From positions 1 to 64,000 of the forward strand of contig JAGKWU010000014.1 of assembly GCA_021151695.1 (NCBI GenBank): 64,000 bases of DNA, given 5' to 3'. The notes below the pieces were generated by a model. That model did not search any database. It was not told where the DNA came from and saw only the letters and a list, made by a program, of their open reading frames with translations. Shown piece by piece: positions 8,600-18,124 of the stretch. Made by a program: the position numbers and the translations under genes. Each line of letters starts with the position of its first letter. Within the stretch, counting starts at the first letter, position 1. The DNA comes from Cellvibrionaceae bacterium. GTDB taxonomy: Bacteria > Pseudomonadota > Gammaproteobacteria > Pseudomonadales > Cellvibrionaceae.

Positions 8600-10255
8600 T
8601 TATTGCTTTGGAAGTGTAACGCTCGATTCACCATAGCTGCCATATTCATTTACGACCCTGAAACGTATTGAACATGTTTTTCCTACGTTACAGCGTGATG
8701 GCGGTATATTGCTTGGTAATTGGAAAGTCACATAGCCACTATTGCCAAATGCCAAACTGGTATTGGCGCTCCAGGTTGATCCGTTGGAATCAAATATTTC
8801 GATGTGGGAGCTCTGGGTGAAGTTTTTACCAAGAACCCAAATTGCCCAAGGATTATAACTGGTGGTTACACCGGTGCTATCGATTGATGGCGATGGAGCT
8901 TTTGGAAGATTTATTGAGAGAGATGTTACCGCATATTCTGTATTGCCCGCGTAGGTAAAAGGGTTTTTGATTTTTGCAGTTATTGTGCAGCTACCGGAAA
9001 CATTACATTTTGAGGGCGGAACATTTTGAGGCAATTGAAAGCTAATAAAAGTAGCATCTGTAAAAGCATATCCAATAGCGTTGCTCCAGAAGCTGCCATT
9101 ATTATCATAAAGCTCAACAACTGCATTTGATTTAAATCCTGAGCCGCGAACGCCAATAGCCCAAGGGGTATAGCTGGTTTCGACTTTGATTTCATTAATT
9201 TTCGCCGTATTTTGCGCGGTTGCATTGCCTAATTGAATGCTGCTAACAGCCCACTTTCCTGCTGAAACTCCTTCGGGATTGTAAAATGCCACAGTAAGTG
9301 AGCAATTAGCATTTAAGTTACATTTTGATGGCGGGTTAGTGTTTGGAATTGCAAAAGTGACGTGTTGTGGATCAACGTATGTAACATTGAGTTGTAGCCA
9401 AATCACACCGCCATCATGAACATCAACTTTTGTTCCTGGTTTAAAGTTTGAGCCGGTCACATAGAAAGTTGTATCTGAAGTCGCATCAATTCTATCTACA
9501 AATGGACGCAACGCACAGGGAACCAAGTAGTTTTGTGAACCTGTTAAATAAGTAGTGGATGTTCCATCAGCACTCTTTACGCCAGCCCAAATGGATTGGT
9601 TACAGAAATCTGCTTGTTGTCTTTCGGTTAATTGTAGCGAGTAGCCAACATTGGGACCACATTGCGAACCGATGGTTGATGAGACATTTGTGCCATTTGC
9701 TTTCACAGTTCCCAGACTTTTAAGTGACCCGCTAGTGCTGTTCGCGTAAATATCAACGTTCGTGCCAGCAATTAATCTGTTACTTGTAGCACCTTTAACA
9801 CACGCGCCTCCACCAATAAGGCCATCATTCGTTACAGTTTCAACCGCGCCATAAACATTTGTGGATTCTACCTGGAATGAAATACTGTCTGTGCATGCTG
9901 GTGAGGCGTCTAATACTGCGCTCGCGTTATGAGATCCTGCGGCGACTTTACCTAATGCCACAGTGGGTGCACCATAAGATACTTGTGACGTAGGGCCATT
10001 GGTAAGCGTATATCGCGATACCCCGTCAGCTTTTAATGAAAAGTTCCAGTTGCCACCGATTGAATTGGACGTATTTGTCATCGTCCAGCCACCGGACAAA
10101 TTCAAATTTTCACGGTCGTTAAATAAATAAGGAGCACATTGATTGCTGTCATTACAAACAGCGACAGTTGAAGCAACAGCGCCACAGGTTTGAAATGCAT
10201 AGCTGTAAGATGCAGAGACAATCGATAGAAAAGCAATTAAAGAGCGTGTAATCAT
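8600..10255 (-). CDS. Secreted protein with three Cys-paired IPT/TIG-like repeats
   Basis: About 551 residues. The start at 10255 has AAGGAT eight bases upstream and gives a clean signal peptide (MITRSLIAFLSIVSASYSYA); a TTG 33 bases earlier is less likely. The N-terminal 250 residues are a Cys-containing beta-rich region (CGAVASTVAVCNDSNQC). Three repeats of about 90 residues follow, each with a V-x-G-x-x-F core, an F-x-(I/L)-P strand, and PPS(K/R)CN-x4-C, which suggests one disulfide per repeat. This resembles IPT/TIG Ig-like folds. No catalytic motif is seen. It sits convergent to the mannose isomerase gene. Its role is unknown; a cell-surface or carbohydrate-contact role is possible. Confidence 0.65.
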   Translation of the reverse strand: MITRSLIAFLSIVSASYSYAFQTCGAVASTVAVCNDSNQCAPYLFNDRENLNLSGGWTMTNTSNSIGGNWNFSLKADGVSRYTLTNGPTSQVSYGAPTVALGKVAAGSHNASAVLDASPACTDSISFQVESTNVYGAVETVTNDGLIGGGACVKGATSNRLIAGTNVDIYANSTSGSLKSLGTVKANGTNVSSTIGSQCGPNVGYSLQLTERQQADFCNQSIWAGVKSADGTSTTYLTGSQNYLVPCALRPFVDRIDATSDTTFYVTGSNFKPGTKVDVHDGGVIWLQLNVTYVDPQHVTFAIPNTNPPSKCNLNANCSLTVAFYNPEGVSAGKWAVSSIQLGNATAQNTAKINEIKVETSYTPWAIGVRGSGFKSNAVVELYDNNGSFWSNAIGYAFTDATFISFQLPQNVPPSKCNVSGSCTITAKIKNPFTYAGNTEYAVTSLSINLPKAPSPSIDSTGVTTSYNPWAIWVLGKNFTQSSHIEIFDSNGSTWSANTSLAFGNSGYVTFQLPSNIPPSRCNVGKTCSIRFRVVNEYGSYGESSVTLPKQ

Positions 10256-10567
10256 GCTTGATATCCTTAGTAAAAATTTACCGACCAATCATTTGGATCG
10301 GGGTGCGCATGTTATAGAAAACGCAAGGAGTGCTACAGCTGTCTTAGGCGACAAATTGTTTTTTGAGAATTGGTAAGAGATATAGGGAAAATTAAAAATA
10401 AAATTTTGTGTAGCTATAAAAATTCGTGGACATGAAAAGAATTCAACAAGCAAAAAAATAATTTTCTGAGAAAGGTTGCGGAAACCTGTTGAGATGTTGC
10501 AGGGTGAGAGTTTGTGCCTTAATTAAATAAGTTTAATGTGATTGAAGTGAGTAGTTATTTACAAAAT

Positions 10568-10589
10568 AAAAAGGGGCATTGCGCCCCAT
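10568..10589 (-). terminator. Terminator of the LacI-type regulator gene
   Basis: GGGGC (10573-10577) pairs with GCCCC (10583-10587); the minus strand ends in a T run. The region 10256-10567 is AT-rich and probably holds the promoter of the secreted-protein gene. I see no gene in it. Confidence 0.7.
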
Positions 10590-10607
10590 TTTATTGAGTG
10601 GTTTTTA

Positions 10608-11606
10608 TCAAGCTTGCTTAACCGGCGCGGTGCTTTTACGGATGATAAATTCCGTTGGCATAATGCACTCACTCTGGCTCAAGGGTTCGCCCTCGATAAT
10701 GCGCAGCAACATATCCATGGCCATCTTGCCCATTTCCTCAGCGGGCTGCGAAATCGTGGTCAGGCTGGGGTCGCAGTATTTGGCGTAGGCGATATCGTCG
10801 AAGCCGGTGACCGACATATCTTCCGGGATTTTGATGCCCTGCGATTTGAGCGTCTGCATGGCGCCAATGGCCATCTCGTCGTTCATGGAGAAAATTGCGG
10901 TGGGGCGATTCTTCATATTGCAAAACTGGAAGGCAGCGTTGAGGCCGGACCACATGGTGAAGTCACCTTCCGCAATCAGATCGCGGTCAAACTCGATGCC
11001 TGCACCGCGCAGCGCATCTTTGTAACCTTCAAGGCGGTCGATGGCATGCGGGTTATCTTTCAGGCCTGAGATTACCCCGATACGTCTGTGGCCCAGTGAA
11101 ATCAAATAATCCACCATGGTTTTGGCGGCGCCGCGGTTGTCGATGCGGATGGCTGGACCAGTAGTGAATTCGCAGCCACAAGCATTTACGCAGGGGATAT
11201 CGGCCGGGATGTTGTTCTGGTTTTTCTCCGAGCTGGGGCGCAGCTGGATAATGCCGTCTGCCAGACGGGTTTCCACGCGGCGGATGTAATCCAGTTCGCG
11301 CTCGGGAGTGCCGCGTGTGTCGCCGAGCAGCACCGCATAGCCTTTTTGCTGGGCTCGGTCTTCGAGGGCGCGAATAAACAAAGAATAGAAGGGGTTGGCA
11401 ATATCCGGTACCAGCACCACTACCGCATAGGAGCGGGCGGAGCGGAAATTGCGAGCCAGCATATTGGGTTTGTAGCCAACCTGGGCGATGGCGGTGTGCA
11501 CTTTTTCGAGGCTATCGGCGGAGACTTTCTCCGGCATACTCAGGGCGCGAGATACGGTGGCCACAGATACGCCGGCAATACGGGCAACGTCACGGATACT
11601 GGACAT
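10608..11606 (-). CDS. LacI/GalR-family transcriptional regulator of the mannan locus
   Basis: 332 residues. The N-terminal helix-turn-helix (IRDVARIAGVSVATVSRALS) and hinge helix precede a periplasmic-binding-protein-like effector domain (VPDIANPFYSLF, IFSMNDEMAIGAM, VTGFDDIAYA). Length is normal for the family. The gene is divergent from the symporter gene, and a TGTAACCGATTACA palindrome lies in their shared upstream region. That palindrome recurs before the isomerase and phosphorylase genes, so this protein is probably the local repressor, released by a mannan-derived sugar. The effector is not known from sequence. Confidence 0.88.
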   Translation of the reverse strand: MSSIRDVARIAGVSVATVSRALSMPEKVSADSLEKVHTAIAQVGYKPNMLARNFRSARSYAVVVLVPDIANPFYSLFIRALEDRAQQKGYAVLLGDTRGTPERELDYIRRVETRLADGIIQLRPSSEKNQNNIPADIPCVNACGCEFTTGPAIRIDNRGAAKTMVDYLISLGHRRIGVISGLKDNPHAIDRLEGYKDALRGAGIEFDRDLIAEGDFTMWSGLNAAFQFCNMKNRPTAIFSMNDEMAIGAMQTLKSQGIKIPEDMSVTGFDDIAYAKYCDPSLTTISQPAEEMGKMAMDMLLRIIEGEPLSQSECIMPTEFIIRKSTAPVKQA

Positions 11607-11733
11607 AAGCTGTCTCTTGTTAGGTTCAATTTATAATTGTAAGAAGGGATGGGGTTGATTATAGCTCTCTGGCATGAGGCTGTATGTAAAGAAAATTTAC
11701 TATATGGCAGCAAAAGTGACTAGCTTATTTTCC

Positions 11734-11747
11734 TGTAACCGATTACA
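11734..11747. promoter_or_regulatory. Putative LacI-family operator O3
   Basis: TGTAACCGATTACA, the best-matching copy, lies between the divergent regulator and symporter genes. It could serve both autoregulation and symporter control. A degenerate copy, TGTAACCGATTTAG, is at 11827-11840. Confidence 0.65.
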
Positions 11748-11826
11748 TTATGCTAATGCGGTTTCGCATGAGGCTGTGAGGGATTAAGGCGTGCTGCCGG
11801 CGGGTCGGTATTTATTTTTGCAAAAA

Positions 11827-11840
11827 TGTAACCGATTTAG
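11827..11840. promoter_or_regulatory. Degenerate LacI-family operator O4
   Basis: TGTAACCGATTTAG keeps the left arm and centre of the operator but loses the right arm. It is 93 bases from O3 and 128 bases before the symporter start, so looping between the two sites is possible. Confidence 0.4.
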
Positions 11841-11967
11841 TTGAACAAAACCTGTGCTCTAGTATGATTTGCAATACTAGGCGACAAGTGCGGAAACAGG
11901 CCCGATTAGCACATAAAAAGCGGCGCACCAGACGTTTATCCCTGACCCATAATAAGTGGACAACCCG

Positions 11968-13932
11968 ATGAATCTCCCCCTGCTCGACATCATTATTGTT
12001 ATTGCCTTTATTTGCTCTACGGTTTGTGTTGGTTTCTGGGTTTCCGCCCGCGCCTCCAAAGACATCAATAGTTATTTCCTCGGCGGCAACAAACTCAAAT
12101 GGTACATGCTCGGCCTGTCCAACGCCTCGGGGATGTTTGATATCTCGGGCACTATGTGGCTTGTGTATCTCCTGTTTGTTTATGGTTTGTCGAGCGTTTA
12201 CATCCCCTGGTTGTGGCCCACGTTTAACCAGATTTTCCTGATGGTCTTCCTCGCCACCTGGCTGCGTCGCTCCGGTGTTATGACGGGGGCTGAGTGGATC
12301 ATTTTCCGTTTTGGTGATGATCGCGGTGCGCGCTTATCCAACATCATTGTGGTGGCTTTTGCGCTGGTGGGCGTAATTGGTTTCCTCGCTTACGGATTTA
12401 TTGGTATTGGTAAATTCGCTTCAGTCTTTTTCCCCTGGAAGTTATCGCAAGATCCGCACATGAACGATGTGTATTACGGCTTGGGGATGACGATCATCAC
12501 CACCTTCTACATCATCAAAGGCGGCATGTTCTCGGTGGTATTTACCGAGGTGTTCCAATTTATTGTGACGACTATTGCGAGTGTCGGCGTCGGCATTATC
12601 GCCATGCATTCTGTGTCTCCCGAAATGATTGCAGCTATTGTTCCTGCAGGGTGGGACAGCCTGGCGGTTAACTGGCATGTGAACGTGGACTGGGCGGGCC
12701 GCCTTGACGCTGCCAACCAAAAAATTGCCGCCGATGGTTATTCACTCTTCGGTATCTTTTTCATGTTGATGTTGTTCAAAGGTGTTTTGTTGAGCCTTGC
12801 TGGTCCGGCACCTAATTACGACATGCAACGCGTGCTATCCACCCAGTCGCCGCGCGATGCTGCCAAGATGAGTGGCTTCGTCACCGTAGTGCTCATGTTC
12901 CCGCGTTACATGTTGATTGCTGGTCTGACCGTATTGGCGCTCGCCTTTTTTATGAATGACTTGCGCGCTATGGGCCCCAATGTCGACTTCGAACAAATAC
13001 TGCCGTTCGTGTTGAAAAATTATATTCCCAGCGGTTTGCTCGGCTTATTGATTGCCGGTTTGTTGGCTGCGTTTATGTCCAACTTTGCGGCGACTGTTAA
13101 CGCGGCGCCGGCGTATGTGGTGAATGATATTTACAAACGTTACATCAATCCCAACGCGCATCCTAAAAAATATGTGTATCTGAGCTACATAGTGTCGCTG
13201 GTATTTATTGTGACCGGCGTTGCACTTGGTTTTTACATCCCGAGTGTTAACACTGTATTGCAGTGGATTGTGAGTGGCCTCTATGGCGGTTACACCGCTT
13301 CTAACGTACTCAAGTGGTACTGGTGGCGATTTAATGCTTACGGTTATTTCTGGGGTATGGCCGTCGGTATTGTGCTTGCTCTCTCGCTGGCGATCCCCGA
13401 AGCAAATACTGCAGTGGCCCATGGCTTGAGTGTGTTTGGATTGCAGTTGGATAAAGTTGATTTTATCTACGCCTTCCCCTGGTTGTTTGTGATCTGCCTG
13501 ATTATTTGTGTGGTCGCGTCTTTGGTGACGGCGCCAACCGATATGGCAATCCTGAAAAAATTCTATTTGAAAGTGCGCCCCTGGGGATTCTGGGGCCCAG
13601 TGCACCAAGCCTGTTTGCAAGAGCATCCTGCGCTGTTGAAAAACACCAACTTCCTGCGCGACATGATCAACGTAGTGGTAGGCATTGTGTGGCAAACCAG
13701 TTTGGTAGCGGCGCCGGTTTTCCTGGTGATTCATCACTACAGCGAATTCGCACTCTGCATGGGTGTTGCAGCCGCTTGCACGCTTTTCTTATGGAAAAAC
13801 TGGTACCAGCATTTGGAAGATTATCCGGCTGATGTGCCCAATGAATTACTGGCAGGTACCAACGATGCGCATCTGATTAAAAAATCCGTTGCCGCGGAAG
13901 ATGTCGCTGATTCGCGTGCGGTAACTGCATAG
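11968..13932 (+). CDS. Sodium:solute symporter family sugar transporter
   Basis: About 654 residues with some 13-14 hydrophobic segments, beginning LLDIIIVIAFICSTVCVGFWVSARASKDINSYFLGG. This matches the SSS family N-terminus of inner-membrane sodium/sugar or solute symporters. Start 11968 is preferred over GTG 11956 because AGTGGA lies eight bases upstream. The C-terminal extension (about 60 residues after the last membrane segments) is hydrophilic. Between the LacI regulator and GH130 genes, it is probably the importer of mannobiose or mannose; the substrate is inferred from context. Confidence 0.85.
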   Translation: MNLPLLDIIIVIAFICSTVCVGFWVSARASKDINSYFLGGNKLKWYMLGLSNASGMFDISGTMWLVYLLFVYGLSSVYIPWLWPTFNQIFLMVFLATWLRRSGVMTGAEWIIFRFGDDRGARLSNIIVVAFALVGVIGFLAYGFIGIGKFASVFFPWKLSQDPHMNDVYYGLGMTIITTFYIIKGGMFSVVFTEVFQFIVTTIASVGVGIIAMHSVSPEMIAAIVPAGWDSLAVNWHVNVDWAGRLDAANQKIAADGYSLFGIFFMLMLFKGVLLSLAGPAPNYDMQRVLSTQSPRDAAKMSGFVTVVLMFPRYMLIAGLTVLALAFFMNDLRAMGPNVDFEQILPFVLKNYIPSGLLGLLIAGLLAAFMSNFAATVNAAPAYVVNDIYKRYINPNAHPKKYVYLSYIVSLVFIVTGVALGFYIPSVNTVLQWIVSGLYGGYTASNVLKWYWWRFNAYGYFWGMAVGIVLALSLAIPEANTAVAHGLSVFGLQLDKVDFIYAFPWLFVICLIICVVASLVTAPTDMAILKKFYLKVRPWGFWGPVHQACLQEHPALLKNTNFLRDMINVVVGIVWQTSLVAAPVFLVIHHYSEFALCMGVAAACTLFLWKNWYQHLEDYPADVPNELLAGTNDAHLIKKSVAAEDVADSRAVTA

Positions 13933-13997
13933 TCGTTTCGAACCCACAAGAGTTTGGCGGTTAGCCAGATTTTTGCGGGTTTTTTATGTGAAATAAT

Positions 13998-14011
13998 TGT
14001 AATCGGTTACG
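13998..14011. promoter_or_regulatory. Putative LacI-family operator O5
   Basis: TGTAATCGGTTACG lies 89 bases before the GH130 start, just after a weak hairpin (AACCC near 13940 with GGGTT near 13977) that may end the symporter transcript. Confidence 0.55.
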
Positions 14012-14099
14012 ATTTTTTATGAAGGCAAACCTGAGTGTTTGCAACAATTGTCCGTCCTGGCATCCAAGCGATGCGATGATATGAAATGGGGAACACCTG

Positions 14100-15281
14100 A
14101 TGACGCAATTTAAACAATCCGTGCAATCGCTTTTGGCTGAGCATGAAACTTTAATTACTAAAAAAAACGCGCCCAAAGCTAAAGGTAACGGCATTTATGA
14201 TTGTTACGAGAACCCGATTCTCACTGCAGAACATGCCCCCATTTTCTGGCGCTACGATCTCAACGAAAAAACCAATCCATTTCTGATGGAGCGCCAGGGC
14301 GTTAACGCGGCGTTCAACTCGGGTGCACTTTATTGGAATGGAAAATATATTTTAGCGGTGCGTGTTGAAGGTGTGGATCGCAAATCATTTTTTGCCATTG
14401 CTGAAAGCCCCAACGGTGTCGACAACTTTCGCTTCTGGGATTATCCCATCACCATGCCGGAAACGGAGCGCCCCGATACCAACGTTTACGACATGCGTCT
14501 AACCGCGCACGAGGATGGCTGGATTTACGGCTTGTTTTGCACCGAGCGCAAAGATTTAACCCGCCCTGAAGATACCTCTGCTGCCGAAGCTCAATGCGGT
14601 ATAGCGCGTACCAAAGATTTAATTACCTGGGAGCGTCTGCCGGATTTGATTACTTATTCCGGCCAACAGCGTAACGTGGTGTTGCACCCGGAATTTATCG
14701 ATGGCAAATACGGTTTATTCACGCGCCCACAAGATGGCTTCATCAGTGTTGGCGGTGGCGGCGGTATCGGCTGGGGCTTGGTGGATGATATGACCCGCGC
14801 CGAAGTGAAATCCGAAGTAATTGTGGACGGCAAGGTTTATCACACCATTAAAGAAGTTAAAAATGGCCAGGGCCCCGCACCGATTAAAACCGCAGAAGGC
14901 TGGCTCAACCTCGCACACGGTGTGCGCAATACCGCTGCGGGCTTGCGTTACACACTCTATATGTTTATGACAGAGTTGGAGCGCCCCTGGGTTGTGAGTC
15001 ACGCACCTGCCGGCCATTTTATTGCACCGCACGGCGATGAGCGCGTGGGCGATGTGTCCAACGTGGCTTTCGCCAACGGTTGGATAATCAACGAAAAAAA
15101 TGAAGTCTTTATCTACTATGCGTCATCCGATACACGTATGCACGTGGCAACTTCTTCCGTTGAAAAGTTAATTGATTACTGCAAAAACACACCGGAAGAC
15201 GGCTTGCGTTCCGCTGCATCTATTGCTGTGCGCAATGAATTGATCGCTGCCAACTTGAAATTACTGAAAGAATTTGCCTGA
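14100..15281 (+). CDS. GH130 4-O-beta-D-mannosyl-D-glucose phosphorylase
   Basis: 393 residues, cytoplasmic five-bladed propeller. The motif RPDTNVYDMRLTAHEDGWIYG carries the conserved Asp that acts as proton donor in GH130, and the N-terminal block NPFLMERQGVNAAFNSGA is typical of the GH130_1 mannosylglucose phosphorylases. The known reaction is mannosyl-beta-1,4-glucose plus phosphate giving mannose 1-phosphate and glucose. The mannobiose epimerase gene starts immediately downstream (the stop codon ends two bases before its ATG), which matches the epimerase-phosphorylase pathway. A LacI-type operator lies just upstream. Confidence 0.88.
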   Translation: MTQFKQSVQSLLAEHETLITKKNAPKAKGNGIYDCYENPILTAEHAPIFWRYDLNEKTNPFLMERQGVNAAFNSGALYWNGKYILAVRVEGVDRKSFFAIAESPNGVDNFRFWDYPITMPETERPDTNVYDMRLTAHEDGWIYGLFCTERKDLTRPEDTSAAEAQCGIARTKDLITWERLPDLITYSGQQRNVVLHPEFIDGKYGLFTRPQDGFISVGGGGGIGWGLVDDMTRAEVKSEVIVDGKVYHTIKEVKNGQGPAPIKTAEGWLNLAHGVRNTAAGLRYTLYMFMTELERPWVVSHAPAGHFIAPHGDERVGDVSNVAFANGWIINEKNEVFIYYASSDTRMHVATSSVEKLIDYCKNTPEDGLRSAASIAVRNELIAANLKLLKEFA

Positions 15282-15282
15282 G

Positions 15283-16512
15283 ATGTCCATGTCGAGTAAC
15301 GCAAATTTTTCGGGAATTGATGCCGCGAAACTTATTCAGGAGTTTCGCAGTGAATTAATTGCTATCGCCGATTGGTGGCTCAAGTACACGGTGGATCACG
15401 AACACGGCGGCTTTTATGGTGAGGTGGATGCGGATAACAAGCCGGTAGCCCACGCCACCAAAGGCATTATCCTCAATACGCGTATCCTATGGTTTTTTAG
15501 TGAAGCGGCGCTTGAAGTTCAGGATACAAAATACCGCGAGGCCGCTGAGCGCGCTTATCGCTACCTGAGTGAATACTTTTTTGATCCACTTTATGGTGGC
15601 GTTTATTGGGAGCTGGATGCGGAAGGCAATCCACTCAATACCAAAAAGCAGGTCTATGCCCAGGCATTTACCATCTATGCACTCAGTGCCTATTATCGAC
15701 TAACGTCTGATAAGCAAGCGCTGGCAAAAGCGCTCGCTTGTTTTGAATTGCTGGAAAGCAAAACCATTGATCGCAAGCGCGAAGGTTATCTCGAAGCCTT
15801 TACACGTAGTTGGGGCGAGATGGACGATATTCGCCTGAGCGAAAAAGATTTGAATTTCCCCAAATCGCAAAATACCCATCTGCATGTGCTCGAGGCTTAT
15901 ACCACGCTTTACCAGATTCAGCCGAGCGTGCGCGTGCGTGAAGCTCTGCGCTATAACATTGCTATGTTTGATAAGTACATGATCGACACAGAGACTTATC
16001 ACCTGCGCATGTTTATGGATGAACACTGGAAAGATTTTTCGCCAGGGTTTACCTACGGTCACGATATAGAAGCTAGTTGGTTAATTGCCAAAGCACTGGA
16101 GTCCTTGGGCGATTCGGTTTACACGGCGGCACTGATGCCCAAGCTGGTAAAGATTGCTGAGGTCACTATGGCTGAAGCTATTGGCTCCCACGGCCATGTA
16201 ATAGACGCATTTGATTTTTCCTCAAAAACGCAATTGCCCGACATCGTTTGGTGGGTACAAGCGGAAGCGCTGGTAGGGTTTTTATTTGCGTGGCGCGAGA
16301 GTGACGACGAAAAATTTTTAGCGACGGCGCTGGGTGTGTGGGAGTTTATTAAACGCTACCAAATTGATCGTGAAAAGGGCGAGTGGTTCTGGTTGTCGAC
16401 GCTTGATAAGCCGCAAGACAATCCTTACTACAAAGTCGGCTTCTGGAAATGTCCTTATCACAATGGCCGAGCCATGATGGAAGCGACACGCTATTTGCAA
16501 GCCAAAAACTAG
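15283..16512 (+). CDS. Cellobiose/mannobiose 2-epimerase (AGE superfamily)
   Basis: About 409 residues. The blocks DHEHGGFYGEVDADN, THLHVLEAYTTLY, RMFMDEHWKDFSPGFTYGHDIEASWL and WKCPYHNGRAMME are those of cellobiose 2-epimerases; conserved His residues act as acid/base. It would convert mannobiose to mannosylglucose, the substrate of the adjoining phosphorylase. ATG 15283 and ATG 15289 are both possible; a TTG at 15274 would overlap the upstream gene. No signal peptide, so it acts in the cytoplasm. It differs clearly from the isomerase at 7382, although both have the same fold. Confidence 0.88.
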   Translation: MSMSSNANFSGIDAAKLIQEFRSELIAIADWWLKYTVDHEHGGFYGEVDADNKPVAHATKGIILNTRILWFFSEAALEVQDTKYREAAERAYRYLSEYFFDPLYGGVYWELDAEGNPLNTKKQVYAQAFTIYALSAYYRLTSDKQALAKALACFELLESKTIDRKREGYLEAFTRSWGEMDDIRLSEKDLNFPKSQNTHLHVLEAYTTLYQIQPSVRVREALRYNIAMFDKYMIDTETYHLRMFMDEHWKDFSPGFTYGHDIEASWLIAKALESLGDSVYTAALMPKLVKIAEVTMAEAIGSHGHVIDAFDFSSKTQLPDIVWWVQAEALVGFLFAWRESDDEKFLATALGVWEFIKRYQIDREKGEWFWLSTLDKPQDNPYYKVGFWKCPYHNGRAMMEATRYLQAKN

Positions 16513-16647
16513 ACAAGCCATGTCCTTTGGGCTTCTATTAAACGATGATCGCAAGCCAATGGTTAGGGGAATCCAATAATCGTTTGGTTGAGCTGATCTG
16601 ATAAAAATACATCGACAATACTTTGGAGAGAAACAAGAGGCTATAGC

Positions 16648-17985
16648 ATGAAAAAATTTACGCTTCTCTGTGCGGGCGCGGTTATGTTTGCCGCCGCCAC
16701 CGGCGCCATCGCCGCTGATAAAAAAACAACTGCAGTCGACAAAAGCAATTTTGTTAGCGTAAAGGGCACTCACTTTACGCAAAACAACCAGGCCTATTAC
16801 ATTGTGGGTTCCAACATGTGGTATGGCGGTTACCTGGGCTCGGAAACAGCAGTGGGTGATCGCAAGCGCCTGGTGAAGGAGCTGGATAGTTTGCAAGCCA
16901 TGGGTATTAATAACTTGCGCGTGCTGGCGGTATCCGAAAAAAGTGAATTGCACAGCTCGGTGCATCCTGCTACCACCAACGGCTTTGGCAATTATGATGA
17001 AAAATTATTGGCCGGCCTGGATTTTTTACTGGCGGAAATGGCCAAGCGCAATATGACGGTAGTGCTCTACCTGAATAACTTCTGGCAGTGGTCGGGCGGC
17101 ATGACCCAGTACATGGGATGGATCGACGGTCAGCCAGTGCAAGATCCCAACGTCACTAACGATTGGGAAGGTTTTATGGCCAAGTCCGCCAGCTTTTACA
17201 AAAACAAAAAAGCCCAGGACGAGTATCGTAAAACCATTAAAAAAATTGTCAGCCGTACCAACGCGATTACCGGTGTGGCCTATGTGAATGATCCGACGAT
17301 TTTATCCTGGCAATTGGCCAACGAGCCGCGCCCCGGCAATTCCAAAACCTCGGATAAAGACAAAGAGGTTTACAAAAATTGGGTGGTTGATACCGCCAAA
17401 TATATTCACGGCCTGGATAAAAACCACATGGTAAGTTCCGGCAGTGAAGGTGAGATGGGGGCTGTTAACGATTGGAAGCTTTACGAAGCAGTACATGCGT
17501 CGCCGCAAATTGATTATCTGACTTACCACATGTGGATTCGCAACTGGAGTTGGTTTGATCAGCACAAGGCCGCAGAAACCTGGGATGCCGGCCTGGCCAA
17601 GGGTAAGGCGTATCTGAACAGCCATATTGATCTCGCCAACAAAATGCAAAAGCCAATTGTGTTGGAAGAGTTCGGTTTGGATCGCGATGACGGCGCCTAT
17701 GATCCAAAAGCAACAACGCACTATCGCGATCGTTTTTATCGCGAAGTATTCGATTTGCTGTATAACCGAGTGAAAGCGGGTGAAGCCATTGCGGGTTACA
17801 ACTTCTGGGCCTGGAATGGTTCGGCGCGTACAACCCGCGCGAATTTCTGGTGGAATGATGGCGACGATTTTATGGGTGATCCACCACAAGAACAGCAAGG
17901 TATGTACGGTGTGTTTGATTCGGATGTGACGACCATCCTGCTTATTAAAGAATACGCCGATAAAATGCATGCGTTACCAAAATAA
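16648..17985 (+). CDS. GH5 endo-beta-mannanase, exported
   Basis: 445 residues with signal peptide MKKFTLLCAGAVMFAAATGAIAA. The TIM-barrel catalytic domain fits GH5 subfamily 7 mannanases: WQLANEPRPG carries the acid/base Glu, and VLEEFGLDRDDG the nucleophile Glu. No linker or carbohydrate-binding module is attached, so it may act in the periplasm or on the cell surface rather than on fibres. It lies 135 bases after the epimerase with GGAGAGAAACAAGAGG upstream of the start. It would cut mannan or manno-oligosaccharides to the mannobiose used by the downstream enzymes. Confidence 0.88.
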   Translation: MKKFTLLCAGAVMFAAATGAIAADKKTTAVDKSNFVSVKGTHFTQNNQAYYIVGSNMWYGGYLGSETAVGDRKRLVKELDSLQAMGINNLRVLAVSEKSELHSSVHPATTNGFGNYDEKLLAGLDFLLAEMAKRNMTVVLYLNNFWQWSGGMTQYMGWIDGQPVQDPNVTNDWEGFMAKSASFYKNKKAQDEYRKTIKKIVSRTNAITGVAYVNDPTILSWQLANEPRPGNSKTSDKDKEVYKNWVVDTAKYIHGLDKNHMVSSGSEGEMGAVNDWKLYEAVHASPQIDYLTYHMWIRNWSWFDQHKAAETWDAGLAKGKAYLNSHIDLANKMQKPIVLEEFGLDRDDGAYDPKATTHYRDRFYREVFDLLYNRVKAGEAIAGYNFWAWNGSARTTRANFWWNDGDDFMGDPPQEQQGMYGVFDSDVTTILLIKEYADKMHALPK

Positions 17986-18021
17986 GCGCTCGCTTTCTTT
18001 GACAACGAGACACGCGTAAAA

Positions 18022-18049
18022 AACTGCAATGAAAGTTGCAGTTTTTTTT
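18022..18049 (+). terminator. Rho-independent terminator after the mannanase gene
   Basis: AACTGCAA (18022-18029) pairs with TTGCAGTT (18036-18043), followed by a T run. It suggests that the alpha-galactosidase gene has its own promoter. Confidence 0.85.
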
Positions 18050-18124
18050 CGATTCAATCAATTTATAAGATTAGTAATACTCAAATAAATAACGACAAAT
18101 TAAAGAGCTATACGAGGACCGCAC

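Noticed and set aside
13045..13737. A 230-residue minus-strand frame inside the symporter gene
   Set aside because: His/Gln-rich antisense shadow of membrane helices; no ribosome site or domain.
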